A DNA stretch of 33,323 nt from a bacterium. Lineage in GTDB: Bacteria > Verrucomicrobiota > Verrucomicrobiia > Opitutales > Opitutaceae. The notes beneath the pieces were generated by a model that saw nothing but the letters and a program-made list of their open reading frames with translations, ran no database searches and was not told the DNA's origin. The stretch lies in contig JAJXVO010000010.1 of the NCBI GenBank assembly GCA_021782105.1, positions 1 to 33,323 on the forward strand, read 5' to 3'. Shown piece after piece: positions 1 to 8,583 of the stretch. The position numbers and the translations under genes are program-made. Each line of letters opens with the position of its first letter. Within the stretch, counting starts at the first letter, position 1.

Positions 1-880
1 CGAGGCCCGCGGCCCCGAGATTCAACGATGCCGTGTTGCCATGCCTCCCGAGCGCCAGAAGCACGATACTTCCCGACAACGCGGAGCCCGACTTCAGGAC
101 CAGCGCGAGAGTCACTCCCTGGCGCACCGCCACCACGTGGTCGGCCAGCTTCACGTCGACGCCCGCGGCGCGCATGTTGGCGACCAGGGCCATGGAGACG
201 TCGAAGTCGAGGAAGGGAAGCAGGCGGTCGTCCTCGCTCACCAGCGTGACCTTCACGCCGAGCGTCGCAAAGATGCAGGCGTATTCGCAGCCGATGACCC
301 CTCCGCCCACGATCACCATGCGCTCCGGAATCTCGCGCATCTGCAGGATCGTTTCCGAGTCGTACAAGGTCGGGTGGCTCGCGGGCCAGGGTTCAGGCCT
401 GACGGGGGAGGCACCCGTGGCGATCAGCAGGGTGTTGCCCACGAGGTATTCCTCCGCTCCGCCCCCCCCGACACCCGAACGTACGCGCACCGTGTGGGGA
501 TCGACGAAGGCGGCCGCTCCGTGGAAGAGCGCCACGTGGCTTTGGTCCAGGTAGGAGCGGATGCGCGCCTGTTCGAGCTGGCGCACGAGACGTTCGCGGT
601 AGAGCAGATCCTGGGTTGTGAGATGATCCTGAAGCGAAACGTTGACCCCGTGGATGCCGCGCTGGCGGTAGCCCGAGAGATAGACCGCCGCTTCGCGCAT
701 TGTCTTGGAAGGAAGGGTGCCCGTGTTCGCCACGGTGCCTCCCAGAATGGCCTCCTTTTCGACCAGTGCGACGCGTTTGCCCAAGCCGGCGGCATAAGCC
801 GCGCCTTTTTCGCCGGCGGGGCCCGAGCCTAACACGATGAGATCGAAATGTTGCGCTGCCATCGGCTGGATCATGGTCAT
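1..880 (-). CDS. sthA: Soluble pyridine nucleotide transhydrogenase (Si-specific), N-terminal part
   Basis: Flavoprotein of the pyridine nucleotide-disulfide oxidoreductase family that would move hydride between NADPH and NAD+ in the cytoplasm. The gene is cut by the left edge of the window, so only about 290 residues are visible. Near the N-terminus is an FAD-binding Rossmann motif (LGSGPAGEKGAAYA). The stretch GTVANTGTLPSKT lies where lipoamide dehydrogenases carry the redox CxxxxC; both cysteines are absent, as in SthA, which keeps at most one. A second Rossmann motif (VIVGGGVIGCEYACIFATLG) binds NAD(P). FVDPHT and YDSETIL also match E. coli SthA closely. In-frame ATGs lie at 880, 874 and 862; I took the first, which has a weak GAGG upstream. 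It is divergent from the 5'-nucleotidase gene. A general dihydrolipoamide dehydrogenase is unlikely because the disulfide is missing. Confidence 0.85.
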   Translation of the reverse strand, partial: MTMIQPMAAQHFDLIVLGSGPAGEKGAAYAAGLGKRVALVEKEAILGGTVANTGTLPSKTMREAAVYLSGYRQRGIHGVNVSLQDHLTTQDLLYRERLVRQLEQARIRSYLDQSHVALFHGAAAFVDPHTVRVRSGVGGGGAEEYLVGNTLLIATGASPVRPEPWPASHPTLYDSETILQMREIPERMVIVGGGVIGCEYACIFATLGVKVTLVSEDDRLLPFLDFDVSMALVANMRAAGVDVKLADHVVAVRQGVTLALVLKSGSALSGSIVLLALGRHGNTASLNLGAAGL

Positions 881-1050
881 AGGCGGCCTCGTTCCGAACG
901 GCCCGCCAGGACGAGCGGCTACCGTACTCGAATCGTCCTTTTTGTCCACGCCCGAACGGTTTCTGGACGCCTCCCGGCCCTTCCCCGGGCCTTCATCCGA
1001 CATCCATAATGACGTCGCCTCGGCTCAATTTTCCCGACATCAACATCGCC

Positions 1051-2718
1051 ATGCCGCCCCGTCCGCGCCTCCCGGCTCTCCGCACCGCAGCCCTCTTTGT
1101 GGCGTCGCTGCTGCTGCTGGCGACCTCCGTCCTGGGGGCCGAACGCCGCCGCATCACGATCCTTTCGACGACAGACCTTCACGGGCACATTTACCCGGAG
1201 GACTATTTTACCGAGAAGCCCGACGCTCTTGGACTCGCCAAGATCGCCACCCTGATTCGTGAGCAGCGCAAGGACGCCCCCCACGCCCTGCTCGTCGATT
1301 GCGGCGACACGATCCAGGGCAGTCCGCTCGAGTATGTGCATGCGCGCGTGTATCCGCAGCCCGCGGATCCAATGATGCTCGCGATGAACGCGCTGCACTA
1401 CGACTGCATGACGGTTGGCAACCACGAGTACAATTTCGGCCTGGGCGTGCTCGAAAAAGCACGCGCCGAGGCCCACTTCCCCTGGCTGTCGGCCAATACC
1501 CTGTCCCTCGCGATCCACGAGCCGGCGTACGCCCCCTGCCTGATCCGCGACGTCGACGGCGTGCGTGTCGCGGTGATCGGGTTGACCACGCCAAAAATCC
1601 CGGTTTGGGAGGACCCGCCGCATTACCAGGGACTGACATTTGCCGATCCCGTTGCCACCGCCCGCTTCTGGGTTTCCCGGGTCCGAAAAAGGGAGCACGC
1701 CGACGTGGTGATCCTCGCCGTTCACATGGGCCTCGAGGAAGACCTGGGGCGCTCCGACGCCCCGCCGCCGGCCCTTCCCGGAGAAAACGAAAGCCTTGCC
1801 CTCGCGCGCTCCGTGCCGGGGGTCGATCTGATCCTCATGGGGCACACGCATCGCAACGTGCCCGACCTCTTCGTCAATGGCGTCCTGCTCGCGCAGGCCG
1901 GTCGTTGGGGAGACCACCTCGTCCGCGCCGATCTCTATCTCGAAAAATCCGCCGCCGGCTCCTGGTCGGTCATCGGCAAGTCCGCCCGCTCGATTCCCGT
2001 CACAAGCGCCACACCCGCCGACCCCGCGATCGAAGCGCTCGCAGCTCCGTACGAGGCCCAGACTCAGGCCTGGCTGCGCCGCCCCATCGGACGCTGCGCC
2101 GTCGAACTCGATGCCCGCGACTCCCGCGAACGCGACACAGCCCTGGTCGATTTCATCAACCGCGTGCAGATGGACGCGGGGCACGCCGACGTCTCCTTTG
2201 CTTCCAGCTTCACTCTCAGCGCCCGGATTCCCGCTGGCGAGGTCACCGTCCGCGACATCAACAGCCTCTACGTCTACGAAAACACGTTGACGGTCGTCGA
2301 GGCCACCGGGGCCCAGATTAAGGCCGCCCTCGAACACTCCGCCCGCTACTACCGAGCTCTCCCCGCGGGCGCGTCGCTGGCCGAGCGGATCGACCCCTCC
2401 ATTCCCGGCTACAATTTCGACATCGCCTCCGGCGTCACCTACACGATGGACCTGGGCCGACCCTTTGGCCAACGCATCGTCGCCCTGAAGTATCAGGGCC
2501 GGCCGCTTGCCCCGGACCAGAAACTGCGCGTCGCCCTCAACAACTACCGTTACGGCGGCGGAGGCGGCTACACGATGTTCAAGACCTGCCCCGTGCTGTG
2601 GACATCCAGCGAGGAGATCCGCAACCTCATCATCGACTGGGTCGAACGCCACCACGTCGTACCCTCCGCGCCCGATGATCACTGGCGCATCCAATTGCCC
2701 CCAAAATCAAACCCATGA
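1051..2718 (+). CDS. Secreted 5'-nucleotidase / 2',3'-cyclic phosphodiesterase (UshA family)
   Basis: Predicted exported metallophosphoesterase of 555 residues that removes phosphate from nucleotides or related esters in the periplasm. The chosen ATG gives a Sec signal peptide (positive start, hydrophobic stretch to about residue 29, then VLGA). An upstream in-frame ATG at 1009 would put 14 extra residues in front of it. The metallophos domain is complete: TTDLHGH (D42, H44), DCGD (D86), GNHEYNFG (N124, H125), AVHMG (H225) and MGHTHRN (H265, H267). The C-terminal nucleotidase domain is recognisable from the INSLYVYENTL stretch and a glycine-rich NYRYGGGGGYTMF near the end, as in UshA and CpdB. 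The binding-protein gene 60 bp downstream may be cotranscribed. Substrate cannot be told from sequence. Confidence 0.88.
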   Translation: MPPRPRLPALRTAALFVASLLLLATSVLGAERRRITILSTTDLHGHIYPEDYFTEKPDALGLAKIATLIREQRKDAPHALLVDCGDTIQGSPLEYVHARVYPQPADPMMLAMNALHYDCMTVGNHEYNFGLGVLEKARAEAHFPWLSANTLSLAIHEPAYAPCLIRDVDGVRVAVIGLTTPKIPVWEDPPHYQGLTFADPVATARFWVSRVRKREHADVVILAVHMGLEEDLGRSDAPPPALPGENESLALARSVPGVDLILMGHTHRNVPDLFVNGVLLAQAGRWGDHLVRADLYLEKSAAGSWSVIGKSARSIPVTSATPADPAIEALAAPYEAQTQAWLRRPIGRCAVELDARDSRERDTALVDFINRVQMDAGHADVSFASSFTLSARIPAGEVTVRDINSLYVYENTLTVVEATGAQIKAALEHSARYYRALPAGASLAERIDPSIPGYNFDIASGVTYTMDLGRPFGQRIVALKYQGRPLAPDQKLRVALNNYRYGGGGGYTMFKTCPVLWTSSEEIRNLIIDWVERHHVVPSAPDDHWRIQLPPKSNP

Positions 2719-2778
2719 CACAATCCGAGTTCTCGACTTGATGTCGCGGGTCGACCCCAAACCCCAAAACCCCGATCC

Positions 2779-3723
2779 ATGAAACGTCTATTGTTAGCCC
2801 TCGTGGCCACTGCCACCGTTGCATTCTCCGAAACCTATCACTTCGTCGCAGTCACCAAGAGCACTCACTCCCCTTATTGGGACGTTGTGAAATCCGGCGT
2901 CGCGAAGGCGCAGGCCGAATTCAAAGCCAAGGGCACCCTCATCGATGTGCAGTGGGTGGCTCCGGACAACGAATCCGACTATCCCACGCAGGTAAAAATG
3001 GTCGAAGCCGCCGTCGCCTCAAAAACACAGGGCATCATCCTGGCCCCATGCGACGCACGTGCCTTGTCCGCTCCGGTCAAGGCTGCGACGCAGGCCGGCA
3101 TCCCGGTGGTCGTGATCGATTCCGCGCTGACGTCCTCCGGTCAGATCAGTTTCATCGCCACCGACAACTACAACGGCGGCGTGCTGGCCGCCTACCGCCT
3201 GGTCTCGCTGCTCAACGGCAAGGGCAAGGTGGTGCTCTTCCGTTCGTACAAGGGATCCGGAGCAACCGAGGGTCGCGAACGGGGCTTCATCGACACGCTC
3301 CAGCGCTTCCCGGGGATCCATCTAATCAAGGAGAACTTTTACGCGGGCGGCACGTATGCGGGCTCCGAGAAAAACGCCGCGGACATGCTCGCCAAGTGCG
3401 GCCCTTCACTGAATGGCATCTTTGCCTGCAACGACATCGCAAACCACGGGGCGCTCGATGCGCTGCGCAAGGCCGGCGAGGCCGCCGGAAAGGTCAAACT
3501 CGTGGGCTTCGACGCCAGCAATGAGACCATCGCCGCGCTTCGCTCCGGGGACGAGCAGGGCACGATCGTCCAAAATCCCGCCAAGATGGGCTACCTCGCC
3601 ATCGAGTCCCTGGTCGATCACCTCCGCGGCCAGCCGGTCTCATCGGTCGTCGACACCGGATGCACGGGAGTGACGCCCGACAATCTCGCGAACCCCGCCA
3701 TCGTGGCACTCATCAGCCATTGA
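2779..3723 (+). CDS. Periplasmic sugar-type ABC substrate-binding protein (RbsB-like, Peripla_BP_4)
   Basis: Predicted ligand-binding protein of 314 residues, of the ribose/galactose-binding type. A short signal peptide ends near residue 17. The two-lobed fold is visible in successive beta-alpha units: HFVAVTKSTHSPYWDVVKSG, GIILAPCDARALSAPVKAA, GIPVVVIDSAL, ATDNYNGG, VVLFRSYKGSGATEGRERG, GIFACNDIANHGALDALR and LVGFDASNETIAALRSG. All are typical of family members that bind pentoses, hexoses, autoinducer-2 or sugar alcohols. No permease or ATPase gene adjoins it: the next gene is dapL on the other strand, and a strong terminator follows. It either serves a transporter encoded elsewhere or acts as a sensor. 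Its neighbour, a secreted nucleotidase, hints at a nucleoside or ribose ligand, but that is inference. Confidence 0.83.
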   Translation: MKRLLLALVATATVAFSETYHFVAVTKSTHSPYWDVVKSGVAKAQAEFKAKGTLIDVQWVAPDNESDYPTQVKMVEAAVASKTQGIILAPCDARALSAPVKAATQAGIPVVVIDSALTSSGQISFIATDNYNGGVLAAYRLVSLLNGKGKVVLFRSYKGSGATEGRERGFIDTLQRFPGIHLIKENFYAGGTYAGSEKNAADMLAKCGPSLNGIFACNDIANHGALDALRKAGEAAGKVKLVGFDASNETIAALRSGDEQGTIVQNPAKMGYLAIESLVDHLRGQPVSSVVDTGCTGVTPDNLANPAIVALISH

Positions 3724-3755
3724 GCCCCTGGGGTCCCGCGCACGCGGGCCGCAAT

Positions 3756-3786
3756 AAAAACCCCGGACGGTCGTTCCGGGGTTTTT
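3756..3786. terminator. Bidirectional intrinsic terminator
   Basis: Perfect inverted repeat CCCCGGA / TCCGGGG with a 7-nt loop, flanked by AAAAA on the left and TTTTT on the right. It therefore reads as a rho-independent terminator on both strands. It lies between the convergent binding-protein gene and dapL, where a shared terminator is expected. Confidence 0.93.
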
Positions 3787-3812
3787 CGTCGAGTCCCGAC
3801 GCGGGCCGGCGC

Positions 3813-5039
3813 TCAACGTTTCAGCGCATGGGCGATGCGGGCGAGCGCCGCGATCACGTTGTCGCGGCTGTTGAACGCGCTGATGCGCACGTGCCCCTCG
3901 CCGCACCTGCCGAAGCCCGCACCCGGCGTGCAGACAACCTGCGCGTCGTTGAGCAGGCGGTCGAAGAAGGCCCAGGAGTCGCCGCCGGTGTTGACCCAGA
4001 TATACGGGGCATTTTCGCCGCCCACGCAACTCAGCCCGAGCGAGGTCACCGCCTCGCGGATCAGCTTGGCGTTGCCCAGATAATAGTCGGTCATCTCGCG
4101 CACCTGCCGGCGTCCGAGTTCCGTGTAGATCGCGGCCGCCGCCTTCTGGACCGGATAGGAGACGCCGTTGAACTTCGTCGAATGGCGCCGGTTCCACAGC
4201 GCGTGCACCGAGTGGGCCTGCCCCGTCGTGTCGTACGCCTTGAGCGTCTTAGGGATCACGATGAAGGCGCAGCGTGTGCCGGTGAAGCCGGCGGTCTTCG
4301 AAAAGCTCCGAAACTCGATCGCGACGTCGCGGGCCCCCTCGATCTCGAAGATGGAGTGCGGGATCTGGGGGTCGCGGATGTAGGCCTCGTACGCGGCGTC
4401 GAAGAGGATGATCGCCTTGTTACGCTTCGCGTAGTCGACCCACGCGGCGAGCTGGGCCTTGGTCGCCACAGCTCCGGTCGGGTTGTTCGGGAAGCAAAGG
4501 TAGATCAGGTCGGCAGACGTCGACGGGATCGCGGGGACGTAACCGTTGGCGGGCGTGGAGTCGAGGTAGGTGATGCCCTGGTAACGTCCGTCCACATTCG
4601 CCCCGGTGCGCCCGGCCATGACGTTCGTGTCCACATACACCGGATACACCGGGTCGGGAATGGCGAGGCGCAGGTCACCCGAGAAGATCTCCTGGATGTT
4701 GCCGCAGTCGCACTTCGATCCGTCGGAAACGAAGATTTCGTCGGCGTCGATCGCGCAGCCGCGGGCCTGGAAATCGTGCTTCGCCACCGCCTCGCGCAGG
4801 AAGGCATAGCCCTGCTCGGGGCCGTAGCCTTTGAATGTCTCGCGCCGGCTGAGCTCGTCGGCCCCCGCATGAAGCGCCTCGATGCAGACCCCCGGAAGCG
4901 GCTCCGTCACATCGCCGATCCCAAGGCGAATCACCGACTTGTCGGGATTTGCCTGCTGGAAGGCGGCCACGCGCTTGGCGATGTCGCTGAACAGGTACGA
5001 CGCCTTCAGTTTCGTGAAATTCTCGTTAATGCGGATCAT
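3813..5039 (-). CDS. dapL: LL-diaminopimelate aminotransferase
   Basis: PLP-dependent class I aminotransferase of 408 residues. It converts tetrahydrodipicolinate directly to LL-diaminopimelate in lysine and peptidoglycan synthesis, bypassing the succinylase and acetylase branches. The N-terminus [20 protein letters not shown] matches the family closely and fixes the start. [20 protein letters not shown] and [15 protein letters not shown] are family signatures. PLP contacts are visible at NNPTG (from N186), D214 and Y217 in FDAAYEAY, and the Schiff-base lysine K248 in [12 protein letters not shown]. Length is normal for DapL. It is divergent from panC across an 86-bp gap. DapL is found in chlamydiae, verrucomicrobia, plants, cyanobacteria and others, which supports the proposed taxonomy. 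Confidence 0.96.
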   Translation of the reverse strand: MIRINENFTKLKASYLFSDIAKRVAAFQQANPDKSVIRLGIGDVTEPLPGVCIEALHAGADELSRRETFKGYGPEQGYAFLREAVAKHDFQARGCAIDADEIFVSDGSKCDCGNIQEIFSGDLRLAIPDPVYPVYVDTNVMAGRTGANVDGRYQGITYLDSTPANGYVPAIPSTSADLIYLCFPNNPTGAVATKAQLAAWVDYAKRNKAIILFDAAYEAYIRDPQIPHSIFEIEGARDVAIEFRSFSKTAGFTGTRCAFIVIPKTLKAYDTTGQAHSVHALWNRRHSTKFNGVSYPVQKAAAAIYTELGRRQVREMTDYYLGNAKLIREAVTSLGLSCVGGENAPYIWVNTGGDSWAFFDRLLNDAQVVCTPGAGFGRCGEGHVRISAFNSRDNVIAALARIAHALKR

Positions 5040-5076
5040 GTTAGGCTCTCAACAGTACGATTGCGGGTGGGAAGTC

Positions 5077-5105
5077 TTGAAGTGAGAGGGGGGGAGTCGT
5101 TTTAT
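5077..5105 (+). promoter_or_regulatory. Possible sigma-70-type promoter for panC
   Basis: TTGAAG and TTTTAT are separated by exactly 17 bp. Each matches the housekeeping consensus at 4 of 6 positions. The position would give a short leader of about 15 nt before the panC ATG. The spacer contains a run of eight G residues. Weak support from sequence alone. Confidence 0.3.
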
Positions 5106-5125
5106 CAAGCTCGTAGCGCCCTATC

Positions 5126-5968
5126 ATGAACAAGTTCACCACTGTCGCCGAGATGCAGCAAACGGCCGCCGCCTGGCGTCAGAACGGTCGTCGCATCGCA
5201 CTCGTGCCGACCAGCGGGTGCCTCCATGCAGGCCACCGCGCCATGATCCGCGAGGCGCGCAGGGTTGCCGATGTGGTCGTGGTCTCCCTTTTTGTAAACC
5301 CTCTCCAGTTTGCCGCCAACGAAGCCCTGGCAAACTATCCGCGCCGCCTCGACTCCGACCTCGCCACCTGTGAACAGGAGGGGGCCGACGCCGTCTTCGC
5401 TCCAACCGTCGAGGAAATCTATCCCAAGGGTTACTCCAGCTTTGTCGTCGAGGAACTCGTGGCCAAACCGCTGTGCGGCATCTCCCGCCCGACTCATTTC
5501 CGGGGCATCACGACGATCTACGTCAAACTGCTCAACCTCGTCCAACCGCATAGCCTCGTGCTCGGCCAGAAGGACGCCCAGATGGTCGCCGTGGTTCGCA
5601 AGATGATCGCGGATCTGCATTTCAAGGTGGATATAACGGTCATTCCGATCGCACGTGAGGCCGACGGCATCGCCTGTCACGTTCGCAACGACGATCTCAC
5701 GCCGAATCAACGCCAGGACGCGACCGCCTTCCACAAGGCGCTTGTGCGCGCCAAGGAAATGGCCGACTCGGGCCTGAAGAGCGTCGATCGCGTCGTCGCC
5801 GAGGTGACGCACATCCTCCGTCAGCAGCGCCGCATTCGCGTCATCTACATTTCCGTCGTCGATCCTGCGACGATGGAGCCGCTGCGCGAAATCGTGCCCG
5901 GCAATTCGTTGCTCGCGATCGCTGCGTGGGTCGACGAGATCCGCCTGACCGACAACACGCTGCTGTAG
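5126..5968 (+). CDS. panC: Pantothenate synthetase (divergent)
   Basis: ATP-dependent ligase of 280 residues joining pantoate and beta-alanine in vitamin B5 synthesis. Family features are clear: VPTSGCLHAGH carries the nucleotide-binding HxGH (H34, H37), followed by FVNPLQF, YPRRLDSDL, VFAPTVEEIYPKGY, SRPTHFRGITT, LVQPHSLVLGQKDAQM (K149, D150, Q152) and RNDDLTPNQR. Two usually conserved spots differ. PTMG reads PTSG (S30). The SSRN of the KMSKS-like loop reads HVRN (residues 185-188). The frame is intact and length is normal, so this is not an obvious pseudogene, and panE follows 76 bp downstream, which supports a pantothenate role. Reduced or altered activity is possible. No Shine-Dalgarno is seen before the ATG. 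Confidence 0.85.
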   Translation: MNKFTTVAEMQQTAAAWRQNGRRIALVPTSGCLHAGHRAMIREARRVADVVVVSLFVNPLQFAANEALANYPRRLDSDLATCEQEGADAVFAPTVEEIYPKGYSSFVVEELVAKPLCGISRPTHFRGITTIYVKLLNLVQPHSLVLGQKDAQMVAVVRKMIADLHFKVDITVIPIAREADGIACHVRNDDLTPNQRQDATAFHKALVRAKEMADSGLKSVDRVVAEVTHILRQQRRIRVIYISVVDPATMEPLREIVPGNSLLAIAAWVDEIRLTDNTLL

Positions 5969-6044
5969 GCGCCACCTCAGGGTGGTCGCTCCGCGTTTGT
6001 GGCTTTCGCCGCACGCTCTTCACCGATTAGGGTAGACCCGCATC

Positions 6045-6986
6045 ATGCTGCACACTCTCCGAGTCGCCATCGTCGGCCCCGGTGCCATCGGTCTGTTCTA
6101 CGGTTCCCAGCTCGCGCGAGCCGGTGCGACCGTGCGCCTGCTTGCCCGGAGCGATCTCGCGGTGCTTCGCGCCCGTGGCGTGATCGTTCACGGAGACCAC
6201 CCGGCCTACACGGTCGCGCCACCCGCGATCGAGGCCTTTGCGACCCCAGCGGAGGTCGGCCCCGTCGACCTGGTGGTGATCACGCTCAAGAACACGGCGA
6301 ACGATCGTTTTCATGATCTGGTGGGCCCGCTGCTCGGTCCCGACACCGCGGTACTGACGCTCCAAAACGGCCTGGGTGCCGACGAGCGGCTGGCCGCGCT
6401 CTTCGGCGCCGGTCGAGTGCTCGGCGGCCTTTCGTTCATCGCCTGCACCCGCGTCGCGCCTGGCGAAGTCGAGTGTTTCCATCCCGGCACGATCACCCTC
6501 GGGGAATTTTCGGGCCCGTCGGGGGACCGCGCCCGCTCGGTTGCCACGTGGTTTGAGCGTGCAGGCATACCTACAACCGTGACCGACCGCCTGGCAGAAG
6601 CCCGTTGGCTAAAGCTGGTGTGGAATATTCCCTTCAACGGCCTGAGCATCGCCAGCGGAGGCCTCTCCACCGACCGGATCCTCGCCGATCCCAAACTCGC
6701 CAGCGAGGTTCGCGCACTCATGGATGAAGTCGCCGACGGCGCCAGGGCTCTCGGTTATCAAATCTCCGAGGAGTTCATCCAGTCGCAGATCGACGTCACA
6801 CCCAAGCTCGGCGGCTACAAGCCGTCGAGCCTCCTCGACTGGCAAGCAGGGCGCGACGTCGAGATCGAGGCCATCTGGGGAGAGCCGCTGCGCCGCGCTC
6901 TCGGCGCTGGCGCCCGGACTGCGCGCCTGGCACTCCTTTACGCGCTGGTCCGCTCCCTGTGTGTGTCGCGGCCGCCAAGTCCTTGA
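6045..6986 (+). CDS. panE: 2-dehydropantoate 2-reductase
   Basis: NADPH-dependent ketopantoate reductase (ApbA/PanE family, 313 residues) that makes pantoate, the substrate of the neighbouring PanC. The N-terminal Rossmann fold shows VAIVGPGAIGLFYG followed by LARSDLAVLRARG. VVITLKNTAND and LTLQNGLGADERLA are typical of the NADP-binding half. The C-terminal catalytic half has ARWLKLVWNIPFNGLS, holding the conserved lysine and asparagine, and YKPSSLLDWQAGRDVEIEAIWGEP, with the conserved Ser and Glu. Together with panC it forms a small pantothenate cluster on the plus strand. Some PanE-like proteins act on other 2-oxoacids, but the context favours the pantothenate role. Confidence 0.9.
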   Translation: MLHTLRVAIVGPGAIGLFYGSQLARAGATVRLLARSDLAVLRARGVIVHGDHPAYTVAPPAIEAFATPAEVGPVDLVVITLKNTANDRFHDLVGPLLGPDTAVLTLQNGLGADERLAALFGAGRVLGGLSFIACTRVAPGEVECFHPGTITLGEFSGPSGDRARSVATWFERAGIPTTVTDRLAEARWLKLVWNIPFNGLSIASGGLSTDRILADPKLASEVRALMDEVADGARALGYQISEEFIQSQIDVTPKLGGYKPSSLLDWQAGRDVEIEAIWGEPLRRALGAGARTARLALLYALVRSLCVSRPPSP

Positions 6987-7028
6987 TTTGCCAGCCCCCG
7001 TTTCATCCGCATTCATCTTGTCCACCCC

Positions 7029-8129
7029 ATGAAACACATTCTCGTCATCGATGATGATCGGGCCCTGCTGCTGGCGCTTGAGGCGACCCTTTCCGGCGCG
7101 GGGTATCTGGTGGAGACGACGGATTCCGGTCAGGACGGCCTGAAGCGTGCCTACGAGCGGGTTCCCGACTTGATCCTCTGCGATATCAGCATGCCCGACC
7201 TCGCCGGCACCACCGTGCTTCAGGCCCTGCGTGTCGATCCGGCCACGGCCAACCTCCAAGTCGTGTTGATGACCGGCAAGGCTCGAGACGAAGTCTCGAT
7301 GCGAAGCGCCATGGACCTGGGCGCGGACGATTACCTGGAGAAGCCCTTCGGCCCGGATGCGCTGCTGCGTTGCGTGGCCTCGCGGTTGCACCGTCGCGAA
7401 CTCAACGCGAGGGTGGCCGAGCAGACCTATGAGGACCTTCGCCACGCGCTTCATTCGACCCTGCCGCACGAGTTTTTCACGCCTCTGGCGGGTATTCTTG
7501 GCCTGGCCGAACTCCTGCGCCAGGATCTCGATCACCTGGGCAGGGAGGAGACCCTCGGCATGATTCGCGACATCGAGCGCTCGGGGCGCCGCCTGCATCG
7601 CACGCTCAGCAACTACCTGCGCCTGCTCGAGCTGGAGGCAGACCCGACATCGGAGGGATCGCTCGACCCGAAGACCGCATGGACGCTCGTCTCGGCAACC
7701 GCGACGGCCGCAGCCGAACGGAGGGAGCGGGTCGCCGACCTGCGCCTCGAAGGCGGTCCCCAGCCCTTGCCACTCTCCGAACCCAATCTCTCGACGCTGG
7801 TCGAGGAGCTCGTCGACAACGCCTTGAGTTACTCGCGAGGCGGAACGCCGGTGAAAGTCGAACTGACCGCTGACGCCGGCCACGTACGACTGTCGGTCGC
7901 CGACAAAGGCCGGGGAATGAACGAACAGCAGCTCAAGCGCATCGGCCTGTTCCGCCAGTTCGACCGCAGCACCTATGAACAACAGGGACTCGGACTCGGG
8001 CTGGCGCTCGTCAAACGGATGGTCGAGGCTCACGGCGGCACCGCGGCGATCTCAAGCAGTCTCGGTGCGGGGACGACCGTGACGCTCGCGTGGCCGCTAC
8101 GGCCGGCCGGCGGAACGCTTACCAGCTGA
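7029..8129 (+). CDS. Soluble hybrid receiver-histidine kinase
   Basis: Two-component signalling protein of 366 residues with a receiver domain first and a kinase core second. The receiver (about 1-120) has the acidic pocket IDDD, phospho-acceptor D52 in LCDISMPD, T82 in LMTGK, and K105 in EKPFGPD. The HisKA region carries the phospho-histidine H147 in LPHEFFTPLAGILG. The ATPase domain shows the N box (LVDNALSYS, N264), G1 (VADKGRGM), a short F-box region (FRQFDRS) and G2 (GLGLGLALVKRMVEAHGG). There is no transmembrane segment or PAS domain, so it is probably cytoplasmic and gets its input through the receiver from another kinase. No partner regulator is adjacent and the target is unknown. Confidence 0.92.
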   Translation: MKHILVIDDDRALLLALEATLSGAGYLVETTDSGQDGLKRAYERVPDLILCDISMPDLAGTTVLQALRVDPATANLQVVLMTGKARDEVSMRSAMDLGADDYLEKPFGPDALLRCVASRLHRRELNARVAEQTYEDLRHALHSTLPHEFFTPLAGILGLAELLRQDLDHLGREETLGMIRDIERSGRRLHRTLSNYLRLLELEADPTSEGSLDPKTAWTLVSATATAAAERRERVADLRLEGGPQPLPLSEPNLSTLVEELVDNALSYSRGGTPVKVELTADAGHVRLSVADKGRGMNEQQLKRIGLFRQFDRSTYEQQGLGLGLALVKRMVEAHGGTAAISSSLGAGTTVTLAWPLRPAGGTLTS

Positions 8130-8155
8130 GAACGCGGGTCCCACCTTTTCCGCTC

Positions 8156-8180
8156 CCCGAACGCCGCTCCAGCGTTCGGG
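8156..8180 (+). terminator. Hairpin after the kinase gene, terminator-like
   Basis: Perfect 9-bp inverted repeat CCCGAACGC / GCGTTCGGG with a 7-nt loop, 27 bp after the kinase stop codon. It is followed by CAATTTCC rather than a clean T run, so termination would be weak or factor-assisted. Confidence 0.5.
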
Positions 8181-8198
8181 CAATTTCCCCCCATAGAA

Positions 8199-8279
8199 GG
8201 GACAGGCAAAAAAAACGGCACTCCCAAGGCCGGTGTCCTGGACCCTTCTCGCGTTCAACGCGTGGTTTTTGCCTGTCTC
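8199..8279. repeat. REP-like palindromic repeat, copy 1
   Basis: Starts with GGGACAGGC plus an A run and ends with a T run plus GCCTGTCTC, giving a near-perfect terminal inverted repeat around an 81-bp unit. The internal block CCCTTCTCGCGTTCAACGCG is shared with copy 2. Similarity between the copies continues to about 8294 (CACGGCGACGACG). It lies in the noncoding gap between the kinase and propeller genes. It encodes nothing and resembles REP/MITE elements moved by Y1-type (RAYT) transposases; that link is inference. Confidence 0.75.
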
Positions 8280-8305
8280 CTCACGGCGACGACGTTTTCG
8301 TTCAA

Positions 8306-8384
8306 GGGACAGGCTAAAAATGGCATTGCGAGGAGGATGACCTGAACCCTTTTCGCGTTCAGCCCGCCGATCTTTGCCTGTCCC
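8306..8384. repeat. REP-like palindromic repeat, copy 2
   Basis: Second direct copy, starting 107 bp after the first. It opens with GGGACAGGC and closes with GCCTGTCCC, a perfect 9-bp terminal inverted repeat. The inner block CCCTTTTCGCGTTCAGCCCG is homologous to copy 1, and the flank CACTGGGACGACG also matches. The rest of the gap, to the start at 8584, shows no further gene or repeat that I can support. Confidence 0.75.
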
Positions 8385-8583
8385 CGTCACTGGGACGACG
8401 GATCACTCTAGCGCTCCTCGGAACAGGGCACATTGACATGGGCCTCACTCGATCAAATCCGCCTCCGGCCGACGCATGCCTCCCCTGGCGGTTCTTCGTG
8501 ACCTCCGACTCCAGCGGCGAAAATGGAAGGATTTGAAATCGAACCTGTTGAATATCCATCGCACCGCCTTACCTTATCAGCGC

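Noticed and set aside
919-2694. 591-codon open frame on the minus strand
   Set aside because: It lies antisense to the well-supported 5'-nucleotidase, shows no recognisable domain, and its Gly/Val/Asp/Arg-rich composition is typical of shadow frames in GC-rich DNA.
5126-5968. panC as a pseudogene
   Set aside because: Two motifs are altered, but there is no frameshift or stop, the length is normal and most substrate-binding motifs are kept.
8199-8402. CRISPR array
   Set aside because: Only two imperfect, about 80-bp palindromic units exist and there is no regular spacer pattern or cas gene.
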